From Acidobacteriota bacterium (GTDB lineage Bacteria; Acidobacteriota; Terriglobia; Acidiferrales; UBA7541): DNA of 64,000 nucleotides. How positions within the stretch are numbered: position 1 is the stretch's first letter; the number at the start of each line of letters is the position of its first letter. Position numbers and translations under genes: made by a program. The stretch lies in NCBI GenBank assembly GCA_013289695.1, contig JABCZK010000019.1:1-64000 (forward strand), given 5' to 3'. Positions 45,061 to 54,944 of this stretch are shown one piece after another. The notes below the pieces were generated by a model. It saw nothing but the letters and a program-made list of their open reading frames with translations. It did no database searches and had not been told where the DNA came from.

Positions 45061-46704
45061 ATGGCCTTTCTAGCTGGTACTCGCCCAGAATCCTGGGAAC
45101 TCGAAGAGGAACGGTTCCTCGGTAGCCTCGTGTCGCGCCTGTCCTACGGGCGCCGCATGGCCATGCTCCTGACCGTTGGCATGGTTGCCGCCATCGAAAT
45201 TTCCAACCGCCTCTCGATCAACGTGTTCCTCCCGGACATGCAGGGCAACGTAGGCGCCAGCTCGGATGAAATCAGCTGGGTGATCATTCTGTACAACGTC
45301 GGCTACCTCTGCTCCATTGCACTGTCGTCTTGGATGACGCGCGTCATTGGCACCAGGCGGCACTTGCTGCTAAGCATCGCAATCTATGCCACCGGTGCGA
45401 TGGGCTGCGTGCTGAGCAGCGGCAATCTGGGGCAACTTCTGACTTCACGCTTGATTATGGGATTCGGCGGCGGCGCCTTTCTGGTGCGCGTCGTGATTCT
45501 CTCCGGGGTGCTGTTTCCCGGGAGAGCGAGGCCGGCGGCGGTCACCCGGCTTTACCTCGTTCTTGCTGCTTTCGAAGTCCCATATCCGACCGTCATGGGG
45601 TGGGTCACCGACACCTTTCACTGGAATTACGCCTTCCTGGTTGATTTTCCCTTTCTGGCGATCGGCGCTTTTCTTATCTGGAAAATTGTTCCACCAGGTC
45701 GCATTTTTCAGCGCAGGAAAGAGGGTCACGTCGATGTGTGGGGCGCGCTGCTGCTGATTGCCTCGCTGGGCTGTCTGGAAACTGCCATCAGCCGCGGCGA
45801 GCAGGATCTGTGGCTGCAGTCGAACTGGATTGCTGCCGCACTGGTTGCGGCTGCCATTTTCTTTATCGCGTTTCTCTGGTGGGACTACCGGCCCGAGAAC
45901 CCCTCGCCGGTCTTGCACTTGCGCATGGTCGTGCGGAACGCGTCTCTGCGCTCCTACTTCCTGGTGATACTGATCGTGGGAGCGTTCTTCGGCGCCGGGC
46001 TTTATGTCGTGCCGCAATACCTTCGCTTCGTCCAGGACTACAGCGCCTTGCAGGCGGGCGGTTTTATTTCGATGTACACGCTCGGCCTTGGGTTAGGGCT
46101 GCAGTTCGCCTTGCACTTGCTGGTTCCCCGCTTGGGCGGCGTGCGCACGCTGGGCGGCGGATTGCTGATCTTGGTCTCGGCCTACCTCGCGATCTGCTAT
46201 ATCTGGACCCCCACCACCCCCACCATCGTCTTGGCGCCTGTAATTTTCCTGCAAGGCTTTTGCATCGGGCCCGTTATCCTCGCTGCCGGAAACGTTGTCT
46301 CCGCCAATGCGCCGGTGGCCGACGTCAATGACATTTCGACCACGTACTTCTTCGTGCGCCAGCTCGGAAACACATTTGGCGTGACCGCGGCGACCGTGAT
46401 GTTCGATCGCCGCATGACGCTGCATTCCTCGCGGCTCTTGGACATCTCCAATCGTCTGGACGCCACCACTCGGTCCACTCTGGCCCAATACGCGGATCTG
46501 ATTCACCGCAGCGGCGGCGCCAGCAGCGACCCGGCGCTGGGCGCGTTGCAGCTTTTTCAAAATAATGTGATCACCCAGAGCAGATTGTTCTCCTACATAG
46601 ACATCTACTTCGGCCTGGCGACGCTGGGCGTGGTCGCCTTGATCTCGATAGCCATTACGCAAATCAGGTCTAAGACTGGCCCGCACCATTTTCTCCCTTG
46701 GTAG
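45061..46704 (+). CDS. EmrB/QacA-family (DHA2) MFS drug transporter
   Basis: The 547-residue protein has about 14 predicted membrane helices. The segment VFLPDMQGNVGASSDEISWVI and the nearby LSSWMTRVIGTRRHLL carry the MFS DHA2 motifs. It exports drugs or small molecules by proton antiport through EmrA and TolC. It starts 9 bp after the emrA-like gene. The order tolC-emrA-emrB is a self-sufficient tripartite exporter. Confidence 0.88.
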   Translation: MAFLAGTRPESWELEEERFLGSLVSRLSYGRRMAMLLTVGMVAAIEISNRLSINVFLPDMQGNVGASSDEISWVIILYNVGYLCSIALSSWMTRVIGTRRHLLLSIAIYATGAMGCVLSSGNLGQLLTSRLIMGFGGGAFLVRVVILSGVLFPGRARPAAVTRLYLVLAAFEVPYPTVMGWVTDTFHWNYAFLVDFPFLAIGAFLIWKIVPPGRIFQRRKEGHVDVWGALLLIASLGCLETAISRGEQDLWLQSNWIAAALVAAAIFFIAFLWWDYRPENPSPVLHLRMVVRNASLRSYFLVILIVGAFFGAGLYVVPQYLRFVQDYSALQAGGFISMYTLGLGLGLQFALHLLVPRLGGVRTLGGGLLILVSAYLAICYIWTPTTPTIVLAPVIFLQGFCIGPVILAAGNVVSANAPVADVNDISTTYFFVRQLGNTFGVTAATVMFDRRMTLHSSRLLDISNRLDATTRSTLAQYADLIHRSGGASSDPALGALQLFQNNVITQSRLFSYIDIYFGLATLGVVALISIAITQIRSKTGPHHFLPW

Positions 46705-46859
46705 CCCGCGCGCATTCCGGCCGTTGACTTTCGTAGCGTCGGCGTCCCGCCGGCCGCATTTCTCTTCCGTCCAACCATCCGCTCGTCCCGCACCTTCCGT
46801 GCTCACATTGCAGTTTCTTGAAACTCATTCATCCGGTGTAATGTTGCGCATCGTCGCCC

Positions 46860-48416
46860 ATGCCCGAGCGAATCCAGCCGCAACCCGCAGCCAAAGTCGT
46901 CGTCGAATCCGGACTGGTCAAAAGCCTCGGCCTGCTCGACGCCAGCATGATCGTCGCCGGCTCGATGATCGGCTCGGGAATTTTCATCGTTTCGGCCGGC
47001 ATCGCCCGCCAAGTTGGCAGCCCTGCCTTGCTGCTGATTGTCTGGCTGGTCAGCGGTCTGATGACCACCATGGCGGCGCTTTGTTACGGCGAGCTTGCCG
47101 CGGCGATGCCCATCGCCGGCGGCGAATACATTTTCTTGCGCGAATCCCTCGGCCCGATGTGGGGCTTCTTGTACGGATGGACTACTCTGCTGGTCATTCA
47201 GACGGCCACCATAGCGGCGGTGGCCATCGCGTTCGCAAATTTCACCGGCGTGCTGTTCTCAGTGGTGTCACCCTCCGCGTGGATTTGGAAGCTGGGGACA
47301 TTCGGCCCCTACAAAATGTGGTTCGGTGCGTTGGGTCCGTACAGTGTCGGGCTGAACACACTGAACTTGCTGGCTATCTCCTCGATCGTCTTTCTCACTT
47401 GGATGAACACACGCGGCCTGCGTGTAGGCGCCGTCGTGCAGAATATTTTCACATCCGCAAAAGTTGCCGCGCTGGCCGGATTAACTCTCCTCGGCTTCGT
47501 ATTCGCGACGCAAACAGCGCGCCATTCGAACTTCAGCAATTTTTGGCGGGACGCGAATTTCTCCAGATTGCATCAATATCAAGCCGGCCAAAATACGGTG
47601 GGGATCAGCGTCCTGACGCTGATAGGCCTCGCTATGGTCGGCGCGCTTTTTTCCTCCAGCGCTTGGACCAACCTCACCTACATCGCCTCCGAAGTGCGGA
47701 ATCCAAAGCGCAACCTGCCTCTCGCTCTGGCCCTGGGCACCGGGATCGTGACGGTTCTCTACGTTCTGGCCAATCTCGCGTATTTAAATGTTCTGCCGCT
47801 GGCTGGAACTCCCGATGGAGCATCCGTCCTGGCCCGTGGACTGGAGTTCGCAACCGGCGATCGCCTGGGCACGGCCGTCGCCGAAGTGATCGTGGGCTCG
47901 AGCGGTGCAGTCCTGGTGGCCATTGCAGTGATGATTTCCACATTTGGCTGCAACAACGGACTGATTCTGGCCGGGGCGCGCGTTTATTACGCGATGGCCA
48001 AAGACGGCCTGTTCTTCAGAAGTGTGGGCGAAGTAAACGGACACAACACTCCTTCGGTTGCTCTCTGGGTTCAATGCATCTGGGCCTGTGTCTTATGTCT
48101 TTCCGGTACCTACGGACAATTGCTCGACTTTCTGGTTTTCGCAGTCGTCATGTTTTATATACTGACGATCCTCGGTCTTTTTCTTTTGCGTTTTCAGCGG
48201 CCCAATATGGAACGGCCCTACCAAGTCTTTGGTTACCCGGTGCTTCCGGCGCTGTATCTCTCGCTCGCTTTGTTCATCGAAATGCAATTGTTGCGCTACA
48301 AGCCGCAATACACTTGGCCGGGACTAATTCTGATTTTATCGGGGGTGCCGGTTTACTGGTTGTGGCGAAAGTCGCAGAGCGCGAGATTGCGCAGAAACCC
48401 AGAGACGCAAAGCTAG
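46860..48416 (+). CDS. APC-superfamily amino-acid permease
   Basis: The 518-residue transporter has about 12-13 helices. SMIGSGIFIVSAGIARQVG and the loop YGELAAAMPIAGGEYIFLRES define the family; the C-terminal region carries FGYPVLPALYLS. It closely resembles the permease at 28185-29672. It lies between the efflux operon and the convergent pxpBCA operon, overlapping pxpA by 4 bp at the stop codons. Uptake of 5-oxoproline or a related amino acid is a reasonable guess. No ribosome-binding site precedes the ATG. Confidence 0.83.
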   Translation: MPERIQPQPAAKVVVESGLVKSLGLLDASMIVAGSMIGSGIFIVSAGIARQVGSPALLLIVWLVSGLMTTMAALCYGELAAAMPIAGGEYIFLRESLGPMWGFLYGWTTLLVIQTATIAAVAIAFANFTGVLFSVVSPSAWIWKLGTFGPYKMWFGALGPYSVGLNTLNLLAISSIVFLTWMNTRGLRVGAVVQNIFTSAKVAALAGLTLLGFVFATQTARHSNFSNFWRDANFSRLHQYQAGQNTVGISVLTLIGLAMVGALFSSSAWTNLTYIASEVRNPKRNLPLALALGTGIVTVLYVLANLAYLNVLPLAGTPDGASVLARGLEFATGDRLGTAVAEVIVGSSGAVLVAIAVMISTFGCNNGLILAGARVYYAMAKDGLFFRSVGEVNGHNTPSVALWVQCIWACVLCLSGTYGQLLDFLVFAVVMFYILTILGLFLLRFQRPNMERPYQVFGYPVLPALYLSLALFIEMQLLRYKPQYTWPGLILILSGVPVYWLWRKSQSARLRRNPETQS

Positions 48417-49198
48417 CTGCGCAAATCCTCGCGCGATCTTCGCGCGAGCGCGCTGAGTTCGACGCCGGCTTCCCGTAACGTTTTCGCCACCGCTGCCGCG
48501 ATCGCAGGGGCGCCCGGAGTGTCGCCGTGGATGCAAATGGTCTGCGCGTTCGTGGCTAGTTCGGTCCCGCCGCAGGCAACCACCGTCCCGCGTTCGGCGA
48601 TGCGCAATGCCTGCTGCCCTGCTTCCGCGGGATCGCGTATCAGCGCATCCTCAAATTTGCGCGAACGCAAGCTGCCATCGGCCTCGTACCGCCGGTCCGC
48701 AAACGCTTCCGCGGCCACACCGAAGCCTGCCTCTCGAAACACGTCCAACATCAGCGATCCAGCGAGCCCGACAAGCGCGACGTCCCGGCTCCAACGCGCG
48801 ACCCCGTCAGCGATCGCTACGGCCACCAAACGATCCCGCGCAGCCTGGTTGTAAAGTGCGCCGTGCGCTTTCACGTGCGTTACGCGGGCACCGCACCGGG
48901 TAGCGATGTCGGCGAGCGCTCGCACTTGCTCGAACACGGACTCGGCGATTATTTCCGGCGGCAGCTGCAATTCCAGGCGGCCAAAATTCGCGCGATCTGG
49001 GTATCCGGGATGCGCGCCCAGGTCCAGGTTCCAGCGCAGCGCCTGCTCGATCGTGGCCCTCATGGTTTGCGAATCGCCGGCATGTCCGCCGCAGGCGATG
49101 TTCACCGACGTCAGCGATGCCATCAACGACTCCTGAGAACCGTCGCTAATCGCTTCCGGCAGTTCGCCCATGTCGCAATTCAGATCCATGCGCTTCAT
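48413..49198 (-). CDS. pxpA: 5-oxoprolinase subunit A
   Basis: The 261-residue LamB/YcsF-family protein starts MKRMDLNCDMGE and has SVNIACGGHAGD, DLGAHPGYPDR, VTHVKAHGALYNQAA and the final ICIHGDTPGA, all hallmark motifs. With PxpB and PxpC it cleaves 5-oxoproline to glutamate with ATP. Its ATG overlaps the stop of pxpC (ATGA). Confidence 0.93.
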   Translation of the reverse strand: MKRMDLNCDMGELPEAISDGSQESLMASLTSVNIACGGHAGDSQTMRATIEQALRWNLDLGAHPGYPDRANFGRLELQLPPEIIAESVFEQVRALADIATRCGARVTHVKAHGALYNQAARDRLVAVAIADGVARWSRDVALVGLAGSLMLDVFREAGFGVAAEAFADRRYEADGSLRSRKFEDALIRDPAEAGQQALRIAERGTVVACGGTELATNAQTICIHGDTPGAPAIAAAVAKTLREAGVELSALARRSREDLRS

Positions 49199-50136
49199 TC
49201 CAGAATCAACTCCCGCGATGCCAAAAGTGTTTCCTGTTTGGTCAGCAAAGATCGGGCTGCGTCGAACGTCACCAGTTCGAATCGTATCTCATCGCGAGGG
49301 CGGAGTTGTCCGAGGCGATGAAGGTCCGCGGAAATCACATTCGCGATCTTCGGATATCCGCCGGTGGTTTGTTGGTCCACAAACAAGATGATGGGCGAGC
49401 CTCCGGCGGGCACCTGGATAGCACCGAGCGAGACGCCTTCGGTAATCAACTCGCGCGCGCCACGCTGTGTGACCGCAGCGCCTTCCAGTCGCAGGCCCAT
49501 GCGATTCGACTGCTCGCCGACGCGATAAGTACGCGCATAAAATGAGCGCAGTGATGACTCGGAAAACCAACCAGCCTGTGGGCCGAGAGTCACTCGCAAG
49601 ACCTCGCGACGCGACAAATGCTCCGCCGCTTGCGGAGCGATCGCTCTCTTGCGGAATGGCTCGGTCGTGGACCCGATGCGCAACACGTCTCCCTTCTGCA
49701 GAGCCCTGCCCTCCAAACCGCCGAGCCCGCTCAAGATGTGCGTGGAGGCGCTCCCCAGAAACGGCTGCACCGCGATTCCGCCGTGCACGCAAAGGTAGCA
49801 ACGTGCTCCCGAACTCGTGGGACCGAGGCGAAGCGCTTGGCCCGGCCGCACCTCGACCGAGGTGCCTATCTCGAGGCGGAGGTCATCCAACATCGCGCCG
49901 AAGTCCGAGCCTGTCAGCGCTAGGATCGCGCCTTCGGGAAAAACAAATGTTCCACCGAGCAGCATCATCTCCAGCCCAGCCGCGTTCTCGTCATTGGCAA
50001 CCAGCTGATTTCCAAGTCGCAGCGAGATCGGATCGGCAGCCCCAGACGGCGAAACACCAATGGGACCAAAGCCGTTTCGTCCCAGATCCTGCACCGTGGT
50101 CTGAAGACCCGGGGCCTGAGTTTCAATCGTGCTCAC
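49195..50136 (-). CDS. pxpC: 5-oxoprolinase subunit C (KipA-like)
   Basis: The 313-residue biotin-dependent carboxyltransferase-like protein shows TTVQDLGRNGFGPIGVSPSGAADPISLRLGNQLVAND, and NRMGLRLEG, TEGVSLGAIQVPAGGSPIILFVDQQTTGGYPKIA near the C-terminus. It acts with PxpA and PxpB. Overlap of 4 bp with both neighbours suggests one translation-coupled operon. Confidence 0.93.
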   Translation of the reverse strand: MSTIETQAPGLQTTVQDLGRNGFGPIGVSPSGAADPISLRLGNQLVANDENAAGLEMMLLGGTFVFPEGAILALTGSDFGAMLDDLRLEIGTSVEVRPGQALRLGPTSSGARCYLCVHGGIAVQPFLGSASTHILSGLGGLEGRALQKGDVLRIGSTTEPFRKRAIAPQAAEHLSRREVLRVTLGPQAGWFSESSLRSFYARTYRVGEQSNRMGLRLEGAAVTQRGARELITEGVSLGAIQVPAGGSPIILFVDQQTTGGYPKIANVISADLHRLGQLRPRDEIRFELVTFDAARSLLTKQETLLASRELILE

Positions 50137-50831
50137 GCGTTCTCCATCGTGGCGAATCGCGCTGCAGAAATCGGCGTAAAACGCACACGATCGCCGATGG
50201 ATAGAAAACTCATGGCCTCGCGGTCCGGGCGGAACATCGCGATGGGCGTGCGTCCAATCAATCGCCAGCCGCCGGGCGCGGCAAAGGGATACACACCGGT
50301 CTGATTGCCGGCGATTCCCACGCTGCCCGGCGGCGTGCTTCGGCGCGGGCTATCGAGTCGCGGTGTCGCCAGCGCTTCCGGCAATTCGCCGAGATACGCG
50401 AAGCCGGGAAGGAATCCGAGAAAGTAAACGACGTAAGTAACCGAGGCGTGCAATTCGATTACTCGGTCAGGCGTCATCCCATGCAGGCTAGCTACTTCGT
50501 TCAAGTCTGGAGCAAACTCCGGTCCGTAACACACGGGGATTTGCAGCTCTCGCCCTTCTGGAATCTGCATCGCGTCCAGCCGGTCGAGATAACTGCCCAG
50601 AATTTCTTGCAACGTCCCGTGGTTCAACCGCAACGCGTTGAAGCTGATAAGAATCGAGCAATACGCGGGGTTGAGATTGCGCACGCCGGCGATTGGTTCC
50701 TGCTCCAACAAGCGGAGCAATTGCCTCACTCGCTGATGAGCGCCGATCGTAATTTGTTGCCCGAAGTAAAGCAAAAGCGATTGGTCGCTCGCGGGTTGGA
50801 ATTGCGCGTCGTTGATCGTCAATGTCCGCAT
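50133..50831 (-). CDS. pxpB: 5-oxoprolinase subunit B (KipI-like)
   Basis: The 232-residue allophanate-hydrolase-subunit-1-like protein has the PVCYGPEFAPDLNEVA motif and the later FLGFLPGFAYLGELPEALATPRLDSPR and GNQTGVYPFAAPGGWRLIGRTP. It is the first gene of the pxpBCA operon. No strong ribosome-binding site precedes the ATG. Confidence 0.93.
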   Translation of the reverse strand: MRTLTINDAQFQPASDQSLLLYFGQQITIGAHQRVRQLLRLLEQEPIAGVRNLNPAYCSILISFNALRLNHGTLQEILGSYLDRLDAMQIPEGRELQIPVCYGPEFAPDLNEVASLHGMTPDRVIELHASVTYVVYFLGFLPGFAYLGELPEALATPRLDSPRRSTPPGSVGIAGNQTGVYPFAAPGGWRLIGRTPIAMFRPDREAMSFLSIGDRVRFTPISAARFATMENA

Positions 50832-51034
50832 TTCGCGGGAATTATATAGTAAGCGCGATTGTTTGAGGGCGGATGCAGCAGCACTTTGGCGGCAAGGCAG
50901 CCCGCTCAGAGGCCAGACCGTCGCGCTTTGCGGAGAATTATCGGATGGCGCGCGCCACTCGGCCTGCCTAACCCATGCCGGTTGCGTAACCCCAAAAACG
51001 ATCGCGAGACGCGCACGTCCATCGTTCCCCAGGG

Positions 51035-51520
51035 CTAGTTGAGGTTCAGTTTCCGCAGCGCGTCCTGGACGACTTCCTCTGGCGTGTCGCTCGCGCGCAG
51101 GGATAACGCATCGCGCGGCTCTTCGAGGTCCGAATATTGTTCAGCCAAGATCGCTCCGCCGGCAAAATGTCCGCTGCGGTTCTCGAGGCATGTTTCGATT
51201 TCACTATACGTTCCCTGCAGGTGACAGATCCGCAGAACCACACCCGAGGCGAGCGTTTCACGGTAACTTTGCTTCCGGGCGGAGCAGGCCAGCACCGCAT
51301 CCTGATTTTTCGCGGCACACTTCAGCAGTGCCGCGTGGAGCGCAGCCAGCCACGGTTCGCGGTCTTGGTCGGGGAGCGAAACCCCGTGCTTCATCTTTTC
51401 AATGTTCTGGGGAGGGTGAAAATCGTCGGCATCCAGAAACAGCCAGGCTAATTTCCGGGCGAGAAGCTTTCCCGCGGTCGTCTTCCCCGACCCGGTCACA
51501 CCCATTACCAGCATAATCAT
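51035..51520 (-). CDS. gntK: Gluconokinase
   Basis: The 161-residue P-loop kinase has GVTGSGKTT (7-15), LDADDFHPPQNIEKMKHGVSLPDQDREPWL and the conserved ACSARKQSYRETL. The order and the short length match the gluconate kinase family, which phosphorylates gluconate to enter the pentose-phosphate or Entner-Doudoroff route. It precedes a sugar-oxidoreductase operon on the same strand, which fits sugar catabolism. Confidence 0.88.
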   Translation of the reverse strand: MIMLVMGVTGSGKTTAGKLLARKLAWLFLDADDFHPPQNIEKMKHGVSLPDQDREPWLAALHAALLKCAAKNQDAVLACSARKQSYRETLASGVVLRICHLQGTYSEIETCLENRSGHFAGGAILAEQYSDLEEPRDALSLRASDTPEEVVQDALRKLNLN

Positions 51521-51593
51521 CGGCCAAGATTATCCCCGATCTCAGGCCTTGTTTGCGGATCGTCACTAACTCACAGCGAAAATATTCTGTCGG

Positions 51594-52454
51594 CTACGCC
51601 ATGCCCGCCAGGACGCCTCGCATATACGCGAAGCTGCTGATGACGCCCGGCATGGGATCGTCGGGATGGACCTCGTACTCCAGATCGACGAAGCCCGGGT
51701 ACCGCATCGCGATAAGTGCTGCAAACATTGCGCGCAGCGGCATGATGCCGTCTCCTACCGCTACCTGGCTTTCCTTGCTTTGGAAGCTCGTGAGATCCTT
51801 CATGTGCAAGTTAAATAGCCTCGGGCCTGCTTCGTGGATCGCCTGAACCACGTCAGTCCCCGCACGAGCCGCATGCCCGACGTCAATGCAGCACCCGATG
51901 CGCGGATCCATACCCTTAACCGCCTTTAATACGTCGAGCGGCGAATGCCATATCCGATCTTCCGGCCCGTGATTGTGAATCGCGATGCGGATGTCGAACT
52001 CCTTGACGAACTTTTCGATCCGCGGCAGGGTTTCCGGTGCGGGGTCGCCTGCGACAATCACCGCAATACCTGCACGCTTGCAGTATTCGAACTTAGAGCG
52101 GATGTCCGCGTCTTCATCTTTCGCGAAATAGATGGCTCCCGCAGCGTGCAGCCTGATACCCGCCGCGGCGTAGTCCGCCAGCGCAGTCGCCTCCGCTTGC
52201 GGATCCATCGGGAGATGATCTTTGACATCCTTCACATTCAGCGCGAACACGTTGAGCTGCTTCATGAAACCGAGCAGCTGCGCACGATTGAAGTTACGGA
52301 ACGTGTAGCTAGCCAGGCCCAAACGAACCGGCGATGCTTCGACAGTTGTCGGGTGTTGCTGAGCCAGTAGGAAGACGTCGCTCGAAGCAGTGAACGCTGC
52401 CGCAGCGAGGGCTCCGGTGCGAATGAAATCGCGACGGGGGAAGCTATTTTTCAT
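51594..52454 (-). CDS. Tat-exported sugar phosphate isomerase/epimerase-like TIM-barrel protein
   Basis: The 286-residue protein has a twin-arginine leader (RRDFIRTGALAAAAF) and a xylose-isomerase-like TIM barrel. LGLASYTFRNF, IAIHNHGPEDR, CIDVGHAARAGTD and PGFVDLEYEVHPDDP provide the metal-binding pattern. GGAG precedes the ATG. It is the last gene in a three-gene set with an oxidoreductase and another isomerase-like protein. Confidence 0.82.
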   Translation of the reverse strand: MKNSFPRRDFIRTGALAAAAFTASSDVFLLAQQHPTTVEASPVRLGLASYTFRNFNRAQLLGFMKQLNVFALNVKDVKDHLPMDPQAEATALADYAAAGIRLHAAGAIYFAKDEDADIRSKFEYCKRAGIAVIVAGDPAPETLPRIEKFVKEFDIRIAIHNHGPEDRIWHSPLDVLKAVKGMDPRIGCCIDVGHAARAGTDVVQAIHEAGPRLFNLHMKDLTSFQSKESQVAVGDGIMPLRAMFAALIAMRYPGFVDLEYEVHPDDPMPGVISSFAYMRGVLAGMA

Positions 52455-52555
52455 ATAGGGCTCCTCACTCGCTCTCTGCTGAGAATGCTTTCATAACTGG
52501 CTGCTACTCTGCGCTTCTTCCGACCTGATATTCGCTCGGACGCTACCGGCGCACG

Positions 52556-53875
52556 CTAGACACGCGGCGCCCAGCCATTCTCATATTCGCGGCCCCACAT
52601 CTTCATCGCCTCCGGGTCGCCCTGGATCCGGCCGTCTTTCGTGTCGAGGCGCAGCTCGCGGCTCACTTCCCACGCGATGTTGGAAAGCTGCAGCATCGTG
52701 ACGGAGATATTGCCGACCGAGACGGGAGCGTTGAGTTTTTCGCCATTGCGGATTCCCGCGATGAAGTTGGCGAAGTGGGCGTCCGTCATGGAGTCGCGGC
52801 CGACGAGGTCTGAAGATGAGGTTGTGCTGCCAGCCCTGAACTCGCTCGTCTTCTTGCCTTCGAGGTCGTAAACCTCGTAGCCGGAGCGATCGACGAGCAC
52901 CGTGCCAGTCGTCCCCATGATTGCGGAACCACGATCACGGCCGTAATACTTCATTCCCTGGCAACTCTTGCCCTCCCAGGAGATCATCTTGTCTTGGTAG
53001 GCGAAGCTTGTCACCAGCGTGTCGTAGAATTGCCAGTCGTCTTTGAATTGGTATCTGCCGCCTATCGAGCTGATCCGGTCCGGATAGTCAACGCCCAGCG
53101 CCCAGCGGCAGACATCAACCTCGTGCGTGCCGTTATTGAGTGTTTCGCCGGTACCGTAAATTTTGAACCAGTGCCAGTTATACGGGTGCACATTGTCACG
53201 ATACGGACGGCGTGGCGCCGGACCCTGCCACAAGTCCCAATCAAGCTGCGGCGGGATGGGCGCGTCTTTTCCCGTGCCAATAGACTTCCTCACGTTGCTG
53301 TACCAGGCCTTCGCGAAGTACGGCCTGCCGATGATGCCTGCGTGGATCTTTTCGACGATCTCAATGGTGTGTGGCGAAGACCGCTGCTGTGTGCCCATCT
53401 GCACGAGTTTTTGATACTTCTGCTGCGCCCGCACCAGCATTTCTCCCTCAGCCGCATTGTGGCTGCACGGCTTTTCCACATAGACGTGCTTGCCCGCTTG
53501 CAGTCCGGCGATGGCCATGGGTGCATGCCAATGGTCTGGGGCGGCAACGCTGATGGCGTCCACATCCTTCTGCTCGAGGATCCTGCGAAAGTCTTTGTCT
53601 GTTGCAGGGACCTCACCCATTTCCTGCTGCGCCCTGTCTGCGAATTTTCTAAGAATCTTGTCGTCCACATCGCAGACATGCGAGATGCGGGCAGCGTTCC
53701 GGTTCGCCTTGAGCGCCGAGAGATGCGCGTAGGCGCGCCCGTTAAGGCCGATAACGGCAAAATTGAGACGATCATTGGAACCAAGGATTCGGCTATAGCT
53801 CCTTGCCGTAGCTCCCACGGCCAGCGTCGCCGCGCTCACCGCAAGTGCATCCAGAAACTCGCGTCGTGTGGCCAT
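52556..53875 (-). CDS. Tat-exported Gfo/Idh/MocA-family oxidoreductase
   Basis: The 439-residue protein has a Tat-type leader (RREFLDALAVSAATLAVG), an NAD-binding Rossmann fold (FAVIGLNGRAYAHL), the GKHVYVEKPCSHNAAEGE motif, and the YGTGETLNNGTHEVDVCRWAL catalytic region with Lys and His. It oxidises or reduces a sugar or cyclitol. AAGGA precedes the ATG. The three exported neighbours suggest periplasmic modification of a sugar derivative. Confidence 0.87.
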   Translation of the reverse strand: MATRREFLDALAVSAATLAVGATARSYSRILGSNDRLNFAVIGLNGRAYAHLSALKANRNAARISHVCDVDDKILRKFADRAQQEMGEVPATDKDFRRILEQKDVDAISVAAPDHWHAPMAIAGLQAGKHVYVEKPCSHNAAEGEMLVRAQQKYQKLVQMGTQQRSSPHTIEIVEKIHAGIIGRPYFAKAWYSNVRKSIGTGKDAPIPPQLDWDLWQGPAPRRPYRDNVHPYNWHWFKIYGTGETLNNGTHEVDVCRWALGVDYPDRISSIGGRYQFKDDWQFYDTLVTSFAYQDKMISWEGKSCQGMKYYGRDRGSAIMGTTGTVLVDRSGYEVYDLEGKKTSEFRAGSTTSSSDLVGRDSMTDAHFANFIAGIRNGEKLNAPVSVGNISVTMLQLSNIAWEVSRELRLDTKDGRIQGDPEAMKMWGREYENGWAPRV

Positions 53876-53936
53876 AATTTTCCTTTTATCGGGCGGCGCT
53901 TGACGCTCCGCCGCCAGCTGACAGGTTAATTTGTGA

Positions 53937-54944
53937 TCAGCAGGAGATTCCAGCCTTCGTCAGCGTTTTCCGGAGTCCGTCCATGCTGATACGGGTGGAT
54001 GCTTCGGGCGTGCCTGCGCCGCGCCAGTGAGTTTCGAGGCTTATCGCGTTGTGGAAGCCGTCGCGCTGCAAAGCCTGAAATTGCCCGACCCAATCCACGA
54101 TGCCGCCGCCTACCGGAGCCCAGTCGTATTTGTGGTCCGGCTTACGCACCACGTCTTTGCAGTGGCAGTGCCCAATCCGATTTTTGGGCAGCAACTGGTA
54201 GCCGGTCGGATAGGGCGTACTTCCGAGTGCTGCGGCATTGCCGGGGTCCCAGTTCAACATGAAGTTTTTGTGCGGAATCGCCTTCAGGACGGCAGCCGCC
54301 TCTTCGCCCGTTGCCGTGTTGCAGGACATCTCGTTTTCGAGCAGCAGGATGATATCGTCTTTGGCGCAGCGCCCCGCAGCTTGCTGCAGTTTGGCATTGA
54401 TCGCTTCCCGATACGGCCTTTGATCATCCAGTCGCCAGAAGTCGAAACAGCGAATCCTGTCCGTAGCGAAAAATTTCGCGAGCGAAATACACCGGTCCAG
54501 CAGCTTATCCTGTGCGCTTGCATCGAAGTCCGCATGGAACTGGTCGCGGTTTTCGCTCTGAGACGACCGGGGAGCCCCAGGCCAGTCAGTTTTGAACAAA
54601 GGGCTCGCGATATCCGTCACTTGCAGTTTGTATTCGCCGAGGAGCTTTCGCGCATCTTCCAGCTCCTTCGCGTTGAGTTCAGTCATATTCTTGTTCCACG
54701 CCGAGCGCAGCTCGATCCACTGCAGACCGAAATCTCGAGACACGATCTGACATGCTTTCTGGAAGTCCTGCGTGATCTCGTCATTGATCACCGCCAGCCT
54801 GAACGGGCACGCGCCTGTGCCCGTTTTCGCCGCCAGCGGTGCCGTCGGTGAGAATGCTTCGGCTTTCTTCGCAAGTGGAGGCATCACCGCCTCAAGTGCC
54901 GCCAGTCCTAAGCCTGCGAGCACGCTGCGTCGTGGGTACTCCAT
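53937..54944 (-). CDS. Tat-exported sugar phosphate isomerase/epimerase-like protein
   Basis: The 335-residue protein has a Tat-type leader (RRSVLAGLGLAAL) and a TIM barrel with LAVINDEITQDFQKA, LLENEMSCNTATG, LNWDPGNAAALG and ISLETHWRGAG as the metal-binding pattern. The start is set at the ATG that gives MEYPRRS; the longer upstream reading would bury the leader. It opens the operon with the oxidoreductase 61 bp downstream. Confidence 0.8.
   Translation of the reverse strand: MEYPRRSVLAGLGLAALEAVMPPLAKKAEAFSPTAPLAAKTGTGACPFRLAVINDEITQDFQKACQIVSRDFGLQWIELRSAWNKNMTELNAKELEDARKLLGEYKLQVTDIASPLFKTDWPGAPRSSQSENRDQFHADFDASAQDKLLDRCISLAKFFATDRIRCFDFWRLDDQRPYREAINAKLQQAAGRCAKDDIILLLENEMSCNTATGEEAAAVLKAIPHKNFMLNWDPGNAAALGSTPYPTGYQLLPKNRIGHCHCKDVVRKPDHKYDWAPVGGGIVDWVGQFQALQRDGFHNAISLETHWRGAGTPEASTRISMDGLRKTLTKAGISC

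Noticed and set aside
46724-48478. A 584-codon ORF overlapping the APC permease in another frame
   Set aside because: Arg/Ser/Gly-rich composition of a GC-rich shadow frame; the other frame gives a clear transporter.
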